A model generated the notes under the pieces. That model searched no databases. It was not told the DNA's origin and saw only the letters and a list, made by a program, of their open reading frames with translations. From CAG-841 sp963614875 (GTDB taxonomy: Bacteria > Bacillota > Clostridia > Oscillospirales > CAG-272), in NCBI GenBank assembly GCA_963614875.1, contig CAVEFC010000043.1, positions 1 to 9,518 on the forward strand: a DNA stretch of 9,518 bases, read 5' to 3'. Shown one piece after another: positions 1 through 6,440 of the stretch. A program made the position numbers and the translations under genes. Position 1 is the stretch's first letter. The number at the start of each line of letters is the position of its first letter.

Positions 1-44
1 TTTTCAAGGATCGTTTACCGCCCGCTCTCGCGGACAGCTTTGTT

Positions 45-74
45 ATTCTATCACATTCTTCTCCCCATTGTCAA
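45..74 (-). promoter_or_regulatory. Sigma-A-type promoter firing leftward out of the window
   Basis: Read on the minus strand, a perfect -35 TTGACA (69-74) is followed after 18 nt by TAGAAT (45-50), preceded by TGA as in an extended -10. Transcription should start near position 38 and run off the left end, so the gene served is not visible. The GT4 gene ends upstream at 130 on the same strand. I see no convincing terminator hairpin between it and this promoter, so some read-through is possible. Confidence 0.6.
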
Positions 75-129
75 GAGGTTTTTTGAAAGTTTTTCTGTTT
101 TTTTGAGAAAAATCTTCACGTTGCTTCAA

Positions 130-1347
130 TTATCGACAGCCGCCCTCCGAAAGAAGCGATTTAACCTCTCCGTCCGCGTCGCGCTTTGTGCCTGTCCCGC
201 CCAATTTTTCCGAAAAATCACGCCGCAGCTCCTTATCGGAAAGCATTTTTTTCATTGCCGAATACATTCCCTCCTCGGATATTTCGCAGATAAGTCCGAG
301 CGCACCGCCACAAAGCTGCTCGTTCGCCGTCTTATAATTTGAAACGACAATCGGACGGCACAGAAGCTTTGCCTCCTCGACCGCTATGCTTTTGCCCTCG
401 TGCCGCGACGGCTGAAAATACACGTCGCATTCCTTTATATATTTATAAGGGTTTTCCGTCGTGCCGAGCATCACAAAATCGTTTTCAAGCCCGAGCAAGC
501 CTGCCGTGTCTGCAATTTTTTCGGCATAAGCACCGCTTTTTTCGCCGAGCGCGTACCAGCGGAACGCAAAGCCCTCATTTTTCAGCCTTGCAAGCGCGGG
601 CAGAGCGATATCGTACCCTTTCTGCTCGCATATTCTGCCGACGGTCAGAATTCTTATCCCGTCGTATCCGTCGTCATAGCTTTTTCCGAGCGCGGCAAGA
701 TTTTTTATCTGCTCCGCATCTATTATGTTTTCCATAGTGACAATTCTGTCCGAAACAGCCGGAAGAGCTTCCCCGAGCGATTTTTCTATTTCCTTTGATA
801 CGGTAACTATCTTTTCGCACCGCATAAAATACTTTTCGTACAGAGCATCCTCCCGCGGCGGAAAATTGTAATCAAAATGAAGCCACGCCGTTTTTCTTTT
901 TGCTTTTACCTTGTCAACGACATAAAACATCGTCCGATCGCCCCAATAAGCTATCGCAAGATCATATTCTTCGTCGCGCGGCTTCATTGCTTTCATAGCC
1001 GAAAGCCAGAGCCTTTGCTTTGCGTATACCCGACGTTTTCCCGATGAAAAAGCTGTTTTTACGCTGTGATAAAAAAGCGGAAATATCCGCAGAGGATTTT
1101 TCAAAGCGTAATTTTCAAGCAGAATTTTCTTTGCGTTCGAGCCGTCGATTTCCATTATTTTGCCGTCTGGCATCGTTTCGATTTTTATCTGCGGAGGTAC
1201 AAGCGAAAGCAGTGCGCCTTTCTTTTCCGCAAGAAGAAGCGTAACGTCCCACTCGTTGTAATCTATATGCTCCGCAAACGAAAGAAAGGATTTTTCGCTT
1301 CCGCCCACGGACATCGTTATTCCGACTATAAGCAATTTCTTCTTCAC
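130..1347 (-). CDS. Glycosyltransferase, GT4-like (GT-B fold)
   Basis: This 405-residue protein probably transfers a sugar from a nucleotide-sugar donor to a glycan or lipid-linked acceptor, as in cell-surface polysaccharide or glycolipid synthesis; donor and acceptor cannot be read from the sequence. The N-terminal Rossmann half opens with KKKLLIVGITMSVGGSEKS (residues 2-20), carrying the glycine-rich GGSEKS acceptor-side loop of GT4 enzymes. The C-terminal half begins near ILTVGRICEQKGYDIAL and contains HEGKSIAVEEA, an E-x7-E motif with E317 and E325, typical of retaining GT4 transferases. There is no signal peptide or membrane span, so it is cytosolic or peripheral. The GTG start is chosen because AAAGGAGG lies 7 nt upstream and because the perfect promoter at 1373-1401 starts transcription downstream of the longer in-frame ATG at 1425. 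It is divergent from the GH2 gene. Family call is firm; substrate is unknown. Confidence 0.9.
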   Translation of the reverse strand: MKKKLLIVGITMSVGGSEKSFLSFAEHIDYNEWDVTLLLAEKKGALLSLVPPQIKIETMPDGKIMEIDGSNAKKILLENYALKNPLRIFPLFYHSVKTAFSSGKRRVYAKQRLWLSAMKAMKPRDEEYDLAIAYWGDRTMFYVVDKVKAKRKTAWLHFDYNFPPREDALYEKYFMRCEKIVTVSKEIEKSLGEALPAVSDRIVTMENIIDAEQIKNLAALGKSYDDGYDGIRILTVGRICEQKGYDIALPALARLKNEGFAFRWYALGEKSGAYAEKIADTAGLLGLENDFVMLGTTENPYKYIKECDVYFQPSRHEGKSIAVEEAKLLCRPIVVSNYKTANEQLCGGALGLICEISEEGMYSAMKKMLSDKELRRDFSEKLGGTGTKRDADGEVKSLLSEGGCR

Positions 1348-1354
1348 ACTGCCG

Positions 1355-1362
1355 CCTCCTTT
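1355..1362 (-). promoter_or_regulatory. Ribosome-binding site that fixes the GTG start of the GT4 gene
   Basis: The minus strand reads AAAGGAGG here, 7 nt before the GTG at 1345-1347. This near-perfect Shine-Dalgarno decides the start in favour of GTG over the in-frame ATG 26 codons upstream, which has no comparable site. Confidence 0.85.
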
Positions 1363-1372
1363 GACTTTTTTG

Positions 1373-1401
1373 ATTATAACATTTTCCGTGTGCTTTGTCA
1401 A
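1373..1401 (-). promoter_or_regulatory. Perfect-consensus sigma-A promoter of the GT4 gene
   Basis: On the minus strand TTGACA (1396-1401) and TATAAT (1373-1378) are separated by exactly 17 nt, matching the consensus at all 12 hexamer positions. The predicted start is near 1366, only about 20 nt before the GTG, so the leader is little more than the ribosome site. Such a promoter predicts strong expression unless repressed. Confidence 0.85.
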
Positions 1402-1424
1402 TGCGGACAAAATTCCGAAAAGCA

Positions 1425-1453
1425 TTGATTTTCCGCGTTCTTTGTGTCATAAT
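1425..1453 (+). promoter_or_regulatory. Candidate sigma-A promoter of the GH2 gene
   Basis: TTGATT (1425-1430, 4 of 6) is followed after 17 nt by CATAAT (1448-1453, 5 of 6), giving a start near 1460 and a leader of about 26 nt that includes CGGAGGA at 1473-1479. It is weaker than the opposing GT4 promoter, and the two -35 boxes lie 23 bp apart on opposite strands, so the genes may compete or be regulated together. A weaker core with an overlapping palindrome would suit an inducible gene. Confidence 0.55.
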
Positions 1454-1464
1454 CATTATATCAC
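1444..1464. promoter_or_regulatory. Imperfect palindrome over the GH2 -10 region, possible operator
   Basis: The left arm GTGTCATAAT (1444-1453) and the right arm ATTATATCAC (1455-1464) flank a single central base. The right arm's complement is GTGATATAAT, so 8 of 10 arm positions match. The palindrome covers the -10 box and predicted start, the usual place for a repressor site. The arms are AT-rich and share letters with a -10 box, so chance is not excluded. Confidence 0.35.
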
Positions 1465-1485
1465 GAAAATATCGGAGGATATTCA

Positions 1486-4400
1486 ATGGCTGACCGTTTT
1501 GCATCTATTGCGGCGGGAGAAATAGGCTCCTCGCGCGCGCCGCTGATACACCCCAAGCCCACAGCGAAAAACGGAAAGAAATTTCCGCTTTCAAAAGCCG
1601 GAGGCTCGCCGGAAAAGGTATATAAAAAGCCGGACACAAAGCAGGAGCTTGACGCAATTATAAATAAACTGAAAGAAAAATATTCGCCTTTTCTCGAAAA
1701 GCGTTCGCCCGACGCCGAAAACGACAGAAAAAAGACGGAGCTTTCCGTCTTTGATTTCCGTATGGCTACGGACGCCGACAGGCGCGATTTTTCATCCGTG
1801 CTTTCGGGCGGCGGCGAATGGAAAAAATTAACCGTTCCTCACTACGACGGTCCCGTGGGATATGCGGTATCGTATTACAGAACCGAATTTACCTCTCATC
1901 TGATCGAAGACAGAGCGCTTTTTCTGCATTTTCAATGCTCCGATTATATCACGGAGGTATATGTAAACGGCACGCTCGCGGGAACGCACGAAGGATTTTT
2001 CTCTCCGTTTGAATTTGATATTTCCGAGCTTGTCCGCGACGGAAAAAACACGCTTCTCATAACCGTCAGAAACGATTTCAAATACGGAGGCGACAGTCCC
2101 CGCTCCGCCGATTTTGTTCACTGCGAGGGCGATAAGCTCTATGCGGCGACGGGCTTCGGCTACGACGACTCGCTCGAAGGCTGGCATCACTGTCCTGCCG
2201 GAATGGGCATCTGCGGAAAGGTTTATCTTGAAGAACGTCCCCACACTTTCATATCGGATATATTCGTCCGTCCGATGCCGGACAGCTCCGAGGTCGAGCT
2301 TTGGACAACCGTTTTCCGTTGCGACTATGCCGGCGAGGGCGAATTTTCCCTTTCGTATTCCGTTTCCGGAGAAAATTTTGAAGACGTACTTATAAAAGAC
2401 AAAGCCTATCGTCCGCAGACGTTTCACCACGCCGACTTCGGCGACGTTATGACCGAGGACGACATCGGCAGAGAAACGGACGAGGATCACCCCGTGGTTT
2501 TCCCGGAGCTGTATCACGGCGAAAACACCGTTAAATTCAGAATAAAGGTTCCCGATTTTCGCAGATGGACGCCCGACGAGCCGTATCTTTATTCGGCGCA
2601 GATATCCCTGTATATAAAAGGTAAGAAAACCGATTCCGCAGAAAAAGCTTTCGGAATGAGAACCTTTGTCCTTGACACGAAAGGCTCGCCGAAGGGAATG
2701 TTTTACTTGAACGGCGAAAGCGTCCGCCTGCGCGGAGCAAACACCATGGGCTTTGAACAGCAGGACGTTTTGCGCGGCGATTCCGATATGCTGCTTTACG
2801 ATATGCTTATGGCAAAAGCCTGCAATATGAATTTTCTGCGTATAACCCAGCGTCCCGTTCAGGAGGAAATATACGATCTGTGCGACAGAATAGGTCTTAT
2901 GATACAGACGGATCTTCCGCTGTTTACGGTTATCCGCCGCACGAAATTTGCGGAGGTTCTCCGTCAGTGCGAGGAAATGGAAAGACTGATACGTCCGCAC
3001 GCGTGCTGCGTGCTTATCTCATATATGAACGAGCCTATGCAGAACGGCAATGACAATCCCTTCCGCCACGTTATACGAAGCGAGCAGAATATGATTTTCC
3101 GCGCGTGCGACGACGCGGTGCATATGCTCAATCCCGACAGGGCGATAAAGCACATCGACGGCGACTACGATCCTCCGGACGAGGGCTTCCCCGACAATCA
3201 CTGCTACTGCACATGGTACAACGGTCACGGAATAGATATGGGCGCGCTCTATCGCGGAAACTGGCTCGGAATAAAGGACGGCTGGTATTGCGGCTGCGGC
3301 GAATTCGGCGCGGAGGGACTCGATCCCGTATCGCTTATGCGCAGACGTTACCCGAAGGATTGGCTTCCGCAGACTCCCGAAGAAGAAAAAAGCTGGTCGC
3401 CGTCGCGGATAATCAACGCTCAGAGCGGCAATATGCACTATTTCTTCTACGACACGCAGGACAGTCTTGAAGGCTGGGTGCGCGAAAGTCACGCATGGCA
3501 GGAAAAAGCCACAAGGCTTATGACCGGCGCTTTCAGAAGAAATCCGCTTATGGCGTCGTTTGCGATTCACCTTTTCATCGATGCGTGGCCGTCCGGCTGG
3601 ATGAAAACCATAGTCGATTGCGAACGCAATCCGAAGCCTGCCTTTTACGCGTACATGGATGAGCTGACTCCGCTTTCCGTGTCGCTCAGAACGGACAGAA
3701 AAACCTTTTTCTCGGGCGAAACGGCAGGCATTGAGGTCTTTGTCTGCAACGATACGCACAAAATATCAAGCGGACACCTTCTCTGCTTTGAGCTTATCTC
3801 ATCCGACGGCACGCTTGCGGCAAAAGGCTCGGCTCCCGCTGAATTTTCGGAAAACAGCGCCTTTATGCAGGGCGAGGTAACCTTTGCCGTTCCCGACGTT
3901 TCCGACCGCGAAAAATACACTCTGCGCGCCATTCTGAAGGACAAAAACGGAGACGTACTTTTCTACTGCGACGAAAGCCTTGAATTTTTCGCTCCCGAAA
4001 AAGCCGTAAAAGGCACGGCGACGATTATCAAAGGCAAAGACGAATTCGAAGCCCGCAAGGACGAAATAATTTCCCTTGCGGAAAGCGGAAAAACGGTTAT
4101 GGTCGAAGCGCTTCCCACAGGAGAATACAGCGTCGGCAAAGCTTTTTTCAAGGTCAAAAACTGCGGAATGAGAGCGCTGCACTTTGTTTCGAGAAAGACG
4201 GGACATCCGCTTGTAAAGGATTTTGAAAAGAACGATTTTTCCTTCTGGTACGACGAAAAAGCCGATATGATGACGCCCCTCGTCCGCCGCACCTTCACGG
4301 GCGAAGGCTTTGTTCCCATCCTTTTATCCGGCAACACGCTTTCGGGAAGCGCATGGGGAAAGCCACTTTTCCCCGCGCTTGTATGCGGAGAGCTTCCGCT

Positions 4401-4497
4401 CGGAAAAGGAAAGCTGATAGTAAGCACGCTTGAGCTTGAAAATCATCTTTCAAATCCCGTCGCTGTAAAATTTTCAAACAGACTTAAAAGCTATTGA
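1486..4497 (+). CDS. Glycoside hydrolase family 2 protein with C-terminal extension
   Basis: A 1003-residue GH2-type retaining beta-glycosidase. CGGAGGA at 1473-1479, 6 nt upstream, supports the ATG. After an unassigned N-terminal stretch of about 90 residues come a sugar-binding jelly-roll domain (roughly 100-250, with VPHYDGPVGYAVSYYRTEF), an immunoglobulin-like domain (about 250-395) and the TIM barrel (about 400-720). The catalytic acid/base is E516 in LISYMNEP and the nucleophile is E606 in CGEFGAEG; the 90-residue gap agrees with the 91 residues between the E. coli beta-glucuronidase pair. A second Ig-like region (about 725-835) and a tail resembling glutamine-amidotransferase-like domains complete it. 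It is longer than typical beta-glucuronidases and lacks a signal peptide, so it should act on imported oligosaccharides in the cytosol. The substrate (galactoside, glucuronide, mannoside or other) is not determined. A strong terminator follows, making it monocistronic. Confidence 0.92.
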   Translation: MADRFASIAAGEIGSSRAPLIHPKPTAKNGKKFPLSKAGGSPEKVYKKPDTKQELDAIINKLKEKYSPFLEKRSPDAENDRKKTELSVFDFRMATDADRRDFSSVLSGGGEWKKLTVPHYDGPVGYAVSYYRTEFTSHLIEDRALFLHFQCSDYITEVYVNGTLAGTHEGFFSPFEFDISELVRDGKNTLLITVRNDFKYGGDSPRSADFVHCEGDKLYAATGFGYDDSLEGWHHCPAGMGICGKVYLEERPHTFISDIFVRPMPDSSEVELWTTVFRCDYAGEGEFSLSYSVSGENFEDVLIKDKAYRPQTFHHADFGDVMTEDDIGRETDEDHPVVFPELYHGENTVKFRIKVPDFRRWTPDEPYLYSAQISLYIKGKKTDSAEKAFGMRTFVLDTKGSPKGMFYLNGESVRLRGANTMGFEQQDVLRGDSDMLLYDMLMAKACNMNFLRITQRPVQEEIYDLCDRIGLMIQTDLPLFTVIRRTKFAEVLRQCEEMERLIRPHACCVLISYMNEPMQNGNDNPFRHVIRSEQNMIFRACDDAVHMLNPDRAIKHIDGDYDPPDEGFPDNHCYCTWYNGHGIDMGALYRGNWLGIKDGWYCGCGEFGAEGLDPVSLMRRRYPKDWLPQTPEEEKSWSPSRIINAQSGNMHYFFYDTQDSLEGWVRESHAWQEKATRLMTGAFRRNPLMASFAIHLFIDAWPSGWMKTIVDCERNPKPAFYAYMDELTPLSVSLRTDRKTFFSGETAGIEVFVCNDTHKISSGHLLCFELISSDGTLAAKGSAPAEFSENSAFMQGEVTFAVPDVSDREKYTLRAILKDKNGDVLFYCDESLEFFAPEKAVKGTATIIKGKDEFEARKDEIISLAESGKTVMVEALPTGEYSVGKAFFKVKNCGMRALHFVSRKTGHPLVKDFEKNDFSFWYDEKADMMTPLVRRTFTGEGFVPILLSGNTLSGSAWGKPLFPALVCGELPLGKGKLIVSTLELENHLSNPVAVKFSNRLKSY

Positions 4498-4504
4498 GCA
4501 TCGC

Positions 4505-4538
4505 AATGCCCGTGAAAAAATCACGGGCATTATATTTT
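4505..4538 (+). terminator. Intrinsic terminator of the GH2 gene
   Basis: An 11-bp perfect stem (AATGCCCGTGA at 4505-4515 pairing with TCACGGGCATT at 4521-4531) encloses an AAAAA loop and is followed by ATATTTT. It starts 7 nt after the GH2 stop and should separate the GH2 transcript from the S1-domain gene. Confidence 0.88.
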
Positions 4539-4560
4539 GCAATCTCAACATAAAACAAGC

Positions 4561-4601
4561 GTCCTCCGCATAAAGATTAAACAAAAACAAAAACGGAGGA
4601 C
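4561..4601 (+). promoter_or_regulatory. Leader hairpin that can sequester the S1 gene's ribosome-binding site
   Basis: GTCCTCCG (4561-4568) is an exact reverse complement of CGGAGGAC (4594-4601), which contains the whole Shine-Dalgarno of the gene starting at 4609. The 8-bp stem has six G-C pairs and a 25-nt A-rich loop. If both arms are in the transcript the ribosome site is hidden, giving a possible translational switch. I see no clear sigma-A promoter between the upstream terminator and this leader; a CATAAA at 4549-4554 would place the start at about the first base of the stem. Complementarity is certain; function is inferred. Confidence 0.5.
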
Positions 4602-4608
4602 AACCACA

Positions 4609-5541
4609 ATGTTACGGAAAATCTATAAGCCCGAAGGCTTTTCAGCTCAGACGGGAGCGGACACCACCTACACCGAAGCGGCGCTTGAAGCGGCAATGAC
4701 AAAAGGCAGAATTCTCGAAGCGCGCGCCGCCGTGTGCGACGAGGATATGTCGCTCTGGGTGGATCTCGGCTGTATGCGCGGCGTAATAAAAAAGGAAGAC
4801 GCCGCCTTCTGTCCCGACGGCTCTCCCGTAAAGGATATCGCCGCGATAACGAGAGTCGGCAAAACGGTGTGCTTCAAAGTCTGCGGATTTGAAAAGCGCA
4901 GAGGCGAAACCATCGCCCTGCTTTCGCGCAGGGAGGCTCAGCGCGACTGCCTTGAAAATTATCTTATGCTTCTTACCCCGGGAAAAATCATAGATTCGCG
5001 CGTGACGCATCTTGAACCCTTCGGCGCGTTCGTCGATGTCGGCTGCGGAATTATTTCGCTTCTTTCGATAGACTGCATTTCGGTTTCACGCATATCGCAT
5101 CCGCGTGACAGATTTTATCCCGGGATGTTCATAAAAACCGTTGTGAAAAGCACGGACAGGGAGCTTATGCGTATTTCCGTAACGCACAAGGAGCTTCTCG
5201 GAACGTGGGAAGAAAACGTTTCCGCTTTCCGCACGGGGCAGAGCGTGCCGGGAATCGTCCGCAGTATCGAGCCCTACGGCGTATTCATCGAGCTTACGCC
5301 CAATCTTGCCGGACTTTCCGAATACACGGAAAACGTAAGGATAGGCGATCACGCGACGGTTTACATAAAAAACATAATTCCCGAAAAAATGAAAATAAAG
5401 CTCGTACTTATCGACACCTATCAGTGCGAAAGCGAGCCTTATCGTCCCGAATATTTTATAAAAAGCGATTTTATCGAAAGCTGGACATATTCTCCGGAAA
5501 GCTGTCCCAAGCTTATAAAAACGGATTTTACGCGAAGCTGA
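4609..5541 (+). CDS. Triple S1-domain RNA-binding protein
   Basis: A 310-residue protein with three S1 (OB-fold) RNA-binding repeats. The first (about 30-110) is divergent, with MSLWVDLGCMRGVIKKEDA. The second (about 124-192) has PGKIIDSRVTHLEPFGAFVDVG. The third (about 210-270) has GQSVPGIVRSIEPYGVFIEL and ends with MKIKLVLID. The GxV...P(F/Y)G(A/V)F pattern is diagnostic of S1 domains. Proteins of this shape are often labelled ribosomal protein S1 in Clostridia, but three repeats are fewer than the six of E. coli S1, so I do not assign rpsA. It probably binds mRNA in the cytosol. The ATG is chosen for CGGAGGA 8 nt upstream; an in-frame TTG at 4537 lies in the terminator's T-run and lacks such a site. 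The C-terminal tail repeats an IKSDF/IKTDF motif. The gene converges on the XRE gene with a 2-bp gap. Confidence 0.9.
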   Translation: MLRKIYKPEGFSAQTGADTTYTEAALEAAMTKGRILEARAAVCDEDMSLWVDLGCMRGVIKKEDAAFCPDGSPVKDIAAITRVGKTVCFKVCGFEKRRGETIALLSRREAQRDCLENYLMLLTPGKIIDSRVTHLEPFGAFVDVGCGIISLLSIDCISVSRISHPRDRFYPGMFIKTVVKSTDRELMRISVTHKELLGTWEENVSAFRTGQSVPGIVRSIEPYGVFIELTPNLAGLSEYTENVRIGDHATVYIKNIIPEKMKIKLVLIDTYQCESEPYRPEYFIKSDFIESWTYSPESCPKLIKTDFTRS

Positions 5542-5543
5542 AA

Positions 5544-6329
5544 TTATCTGTTCATTTCTTCTCTCAGCGCAAGACGCGCCTGCGCACATTCGTATGCGCC
5601 GGCGATATCGCCTGTATCTTTCAGACAGCCTTCAAGATCGGAGAGAACATAATATCTGTATATTGCGCCCGCCTCCTCGGCTTCCGGCAAAAGCGCCTGC
5701 AAAGCCTTTGCCGCGCCGCCGATATCGCCGTTTTCGGCAAGTCTGCGAGCCGCGCCGTGACGCGATACAACAGAATTCCGGTTTTCGAGAAACGAAACGT
5801 ATCCGTACTCATCGCACTCGGGGGCAGGCGCTTCTCCTCTGCCCATAATATAATCTATAAGCGATATGTTTTTTTCCGCGCAGCGCCTCTGTCCCTCTGC
5901 AAAAACCGATCCTCCGGCATATGATACGGCGTCCGAAAAGCGTTCCCTTGCGGAAAACAGCCTGCCTTTTTTCATAAGCTCCCTGCCGAGCCTTATACAG
6001 CAGAGTGTCGCCAGAAGCCGCGATTCGTCATCGTCATATTTTTCAAGCAGAGAAAGACATTTTTCCGTATCTCCCGAAGAAAACAGCTTTTTTATAACGT
6101 CGCGCTGACGCAGCTTTTCTATATCCGAAAGTCCGGCTTCCTCTGAAAGCAAATATTCAAGCGGCACGCCGAGCCTTTCGGCAAGCGCGCGAAGCGTCGC
6201 TATCGAAGGATTGGCAAGTCCGTTTTCTATCTGACTTAGCATATTTCTTGTGATTATTCCGTCAGTAAGCTCCGCCTGAGTAAGCTTTCTTTCGGCTCTC
6301 AATGCCTTTATTTTTTCGCCTGTGGTCAT
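5544..6329 (-). CDS. XRE-family HTH regulator with TPR-like C-terminal region
   Basis: This 261-residue protein begins with a Cro/C1-type helix-turn-helix (about residues 4-62), with EKIKALRAERKLTQAEL, the recognition-helix region ITRNMLSQIENGLANPS and LAERLGVPLEYLL. The rest is alpha-helical and Ala/Leu/Glu-rich, with TPR-like pairs including ARRLAENGDIGGAAKALQALL and CLKDTGDIAGAYECAQARLAL. A DNA-binding head on a TPR body is the layout of RRNPP peptide-responsive regulators and also of many orphan Clostridial regulators; no cognate peptide gene is seen. The start is supported by AAAGGA 9 nt upstream and a strong promoter. The rhamnosidase lies upstream on the same strand behind a terminator, and the S1 gene converges from the other side. 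Targets are unknown; autoregulation or control of the adjacent glycosidases is conjecture. Confidence 0.88.
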   Translation of the reverse strand: MTTGEKIKALRAERKLTQAELTDGIITRNMLSQIENGLANPSIATLRALAERLGVPLEYLLSEEAGLSDIEKLRQRDVIKKLFSSGDTEKCLSLLEKYDDDESRLLATLCCIRLGRELMKKGRLFSARERFSDAVSYAGGSVFAEGQRRCAEKNISLIDYIMGRGEAPAPECDEYGYVSFLENRNSVVSRHGAARRLAENGDIGGAAKALQALLPEAEEAGAIYRYYVLSDLEGCLKDTGDIAGAYECAQARLALREEMNR

Positions 6330-6363
6330 ATAAGAGTTTCCTTTGGTAAAATTTATTTACTCT

Positions 6364-6392
6364 ATTTTATAACGTTTTTCCCCTATTGTCAA
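6364..6392 (-). promoter_or_regulatory. Sigma-A promoter of the XRE/TPR regulator gene
   Basis: On the minus strand a perfect TTGACA (6387-6392) and TAAAAT (6364-6369, 5 of 6) are spaced by 17 nt, giving a start near 6357 and a leader of about 28 nt. The -35 box begins 3 bp after the foot of the hairpin that ends the upstream rhamnosidase gene. Confidence 0.75.
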
Positions 6393-6395
6393 GAA

Positions 6396-6419
6396 GCGGA
6401 GAGCATTTTTGCCCTCCGC
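6396..6419 (-). terminator. Hairpin terminator after the rhamnosidase gene, possibly bidirectional
   Basis: GCGGAG (6396-6401) pairs with CTCCGC (6414-6419); after one mismatch two inner pairs extend the stem around a short AT-rich loop. On the minus strand it follows the GH78 stop by about 20 nt, but its T-tract is weak (TTCTTGAC). On the plus strand the hairpin is followed after a few bases by TTATTTTTTT, a better T-run, so it may also stop transcription coming rightward from the S1 gene through the XRE gene. Confidence 0.6.
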
Positions 6420-6440
6420 CACTTATTTTTTTAAGGTAAA

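Noticed and set aside
75..129. Terminator for the GT4 gene in the T-rich stretch after its stop
   Set aside because: The region has runs of A and T but only weak complementarity; I could not form a GC-containing stem followed by a T-tract on the minus strand.
1455..1483. Second minus-strand promoter for the GT4 gene, suggested by TGATATAAT at 1455-1462
   Set aside because: There is no -35-like hexamer at the right distance (the position reads AATATC), while a perfect promoter lies closer to the gene at 1373-1401.
1828..3759. Long minus-strand open frames (390 and 246 codons) opposite the GH2 gene
   Set aside because: They lie wholly within a clearly real gene with catalytic motifs. Their translations are Arg/Ala/Val-rich and domain-free, and I saw no convincing ribosome site or promoter for them. 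They are codon-bias shadows.
4537..4608. TTG-initiated N-terminal extension of the S1 protein
   Set aside because: The TTG lies in the terminator's T-run with no ribosome site. The added residues are Lys/Gln/Thr-rich leader sequence, and the ATG at 4609 has a clear GGAGG.
5601..5612. Perfect 12-bp palindrome GGCGATATCGCC near the S1/XRE junction, considered as a terminator or operator
   Set aside because: It has no loop and no following T-run. It encodes part of a TPR-like GDIAG motif in the XRE protein, and a similar GATATCGCC recurs at another TPR-like motif, so codon use explains it.
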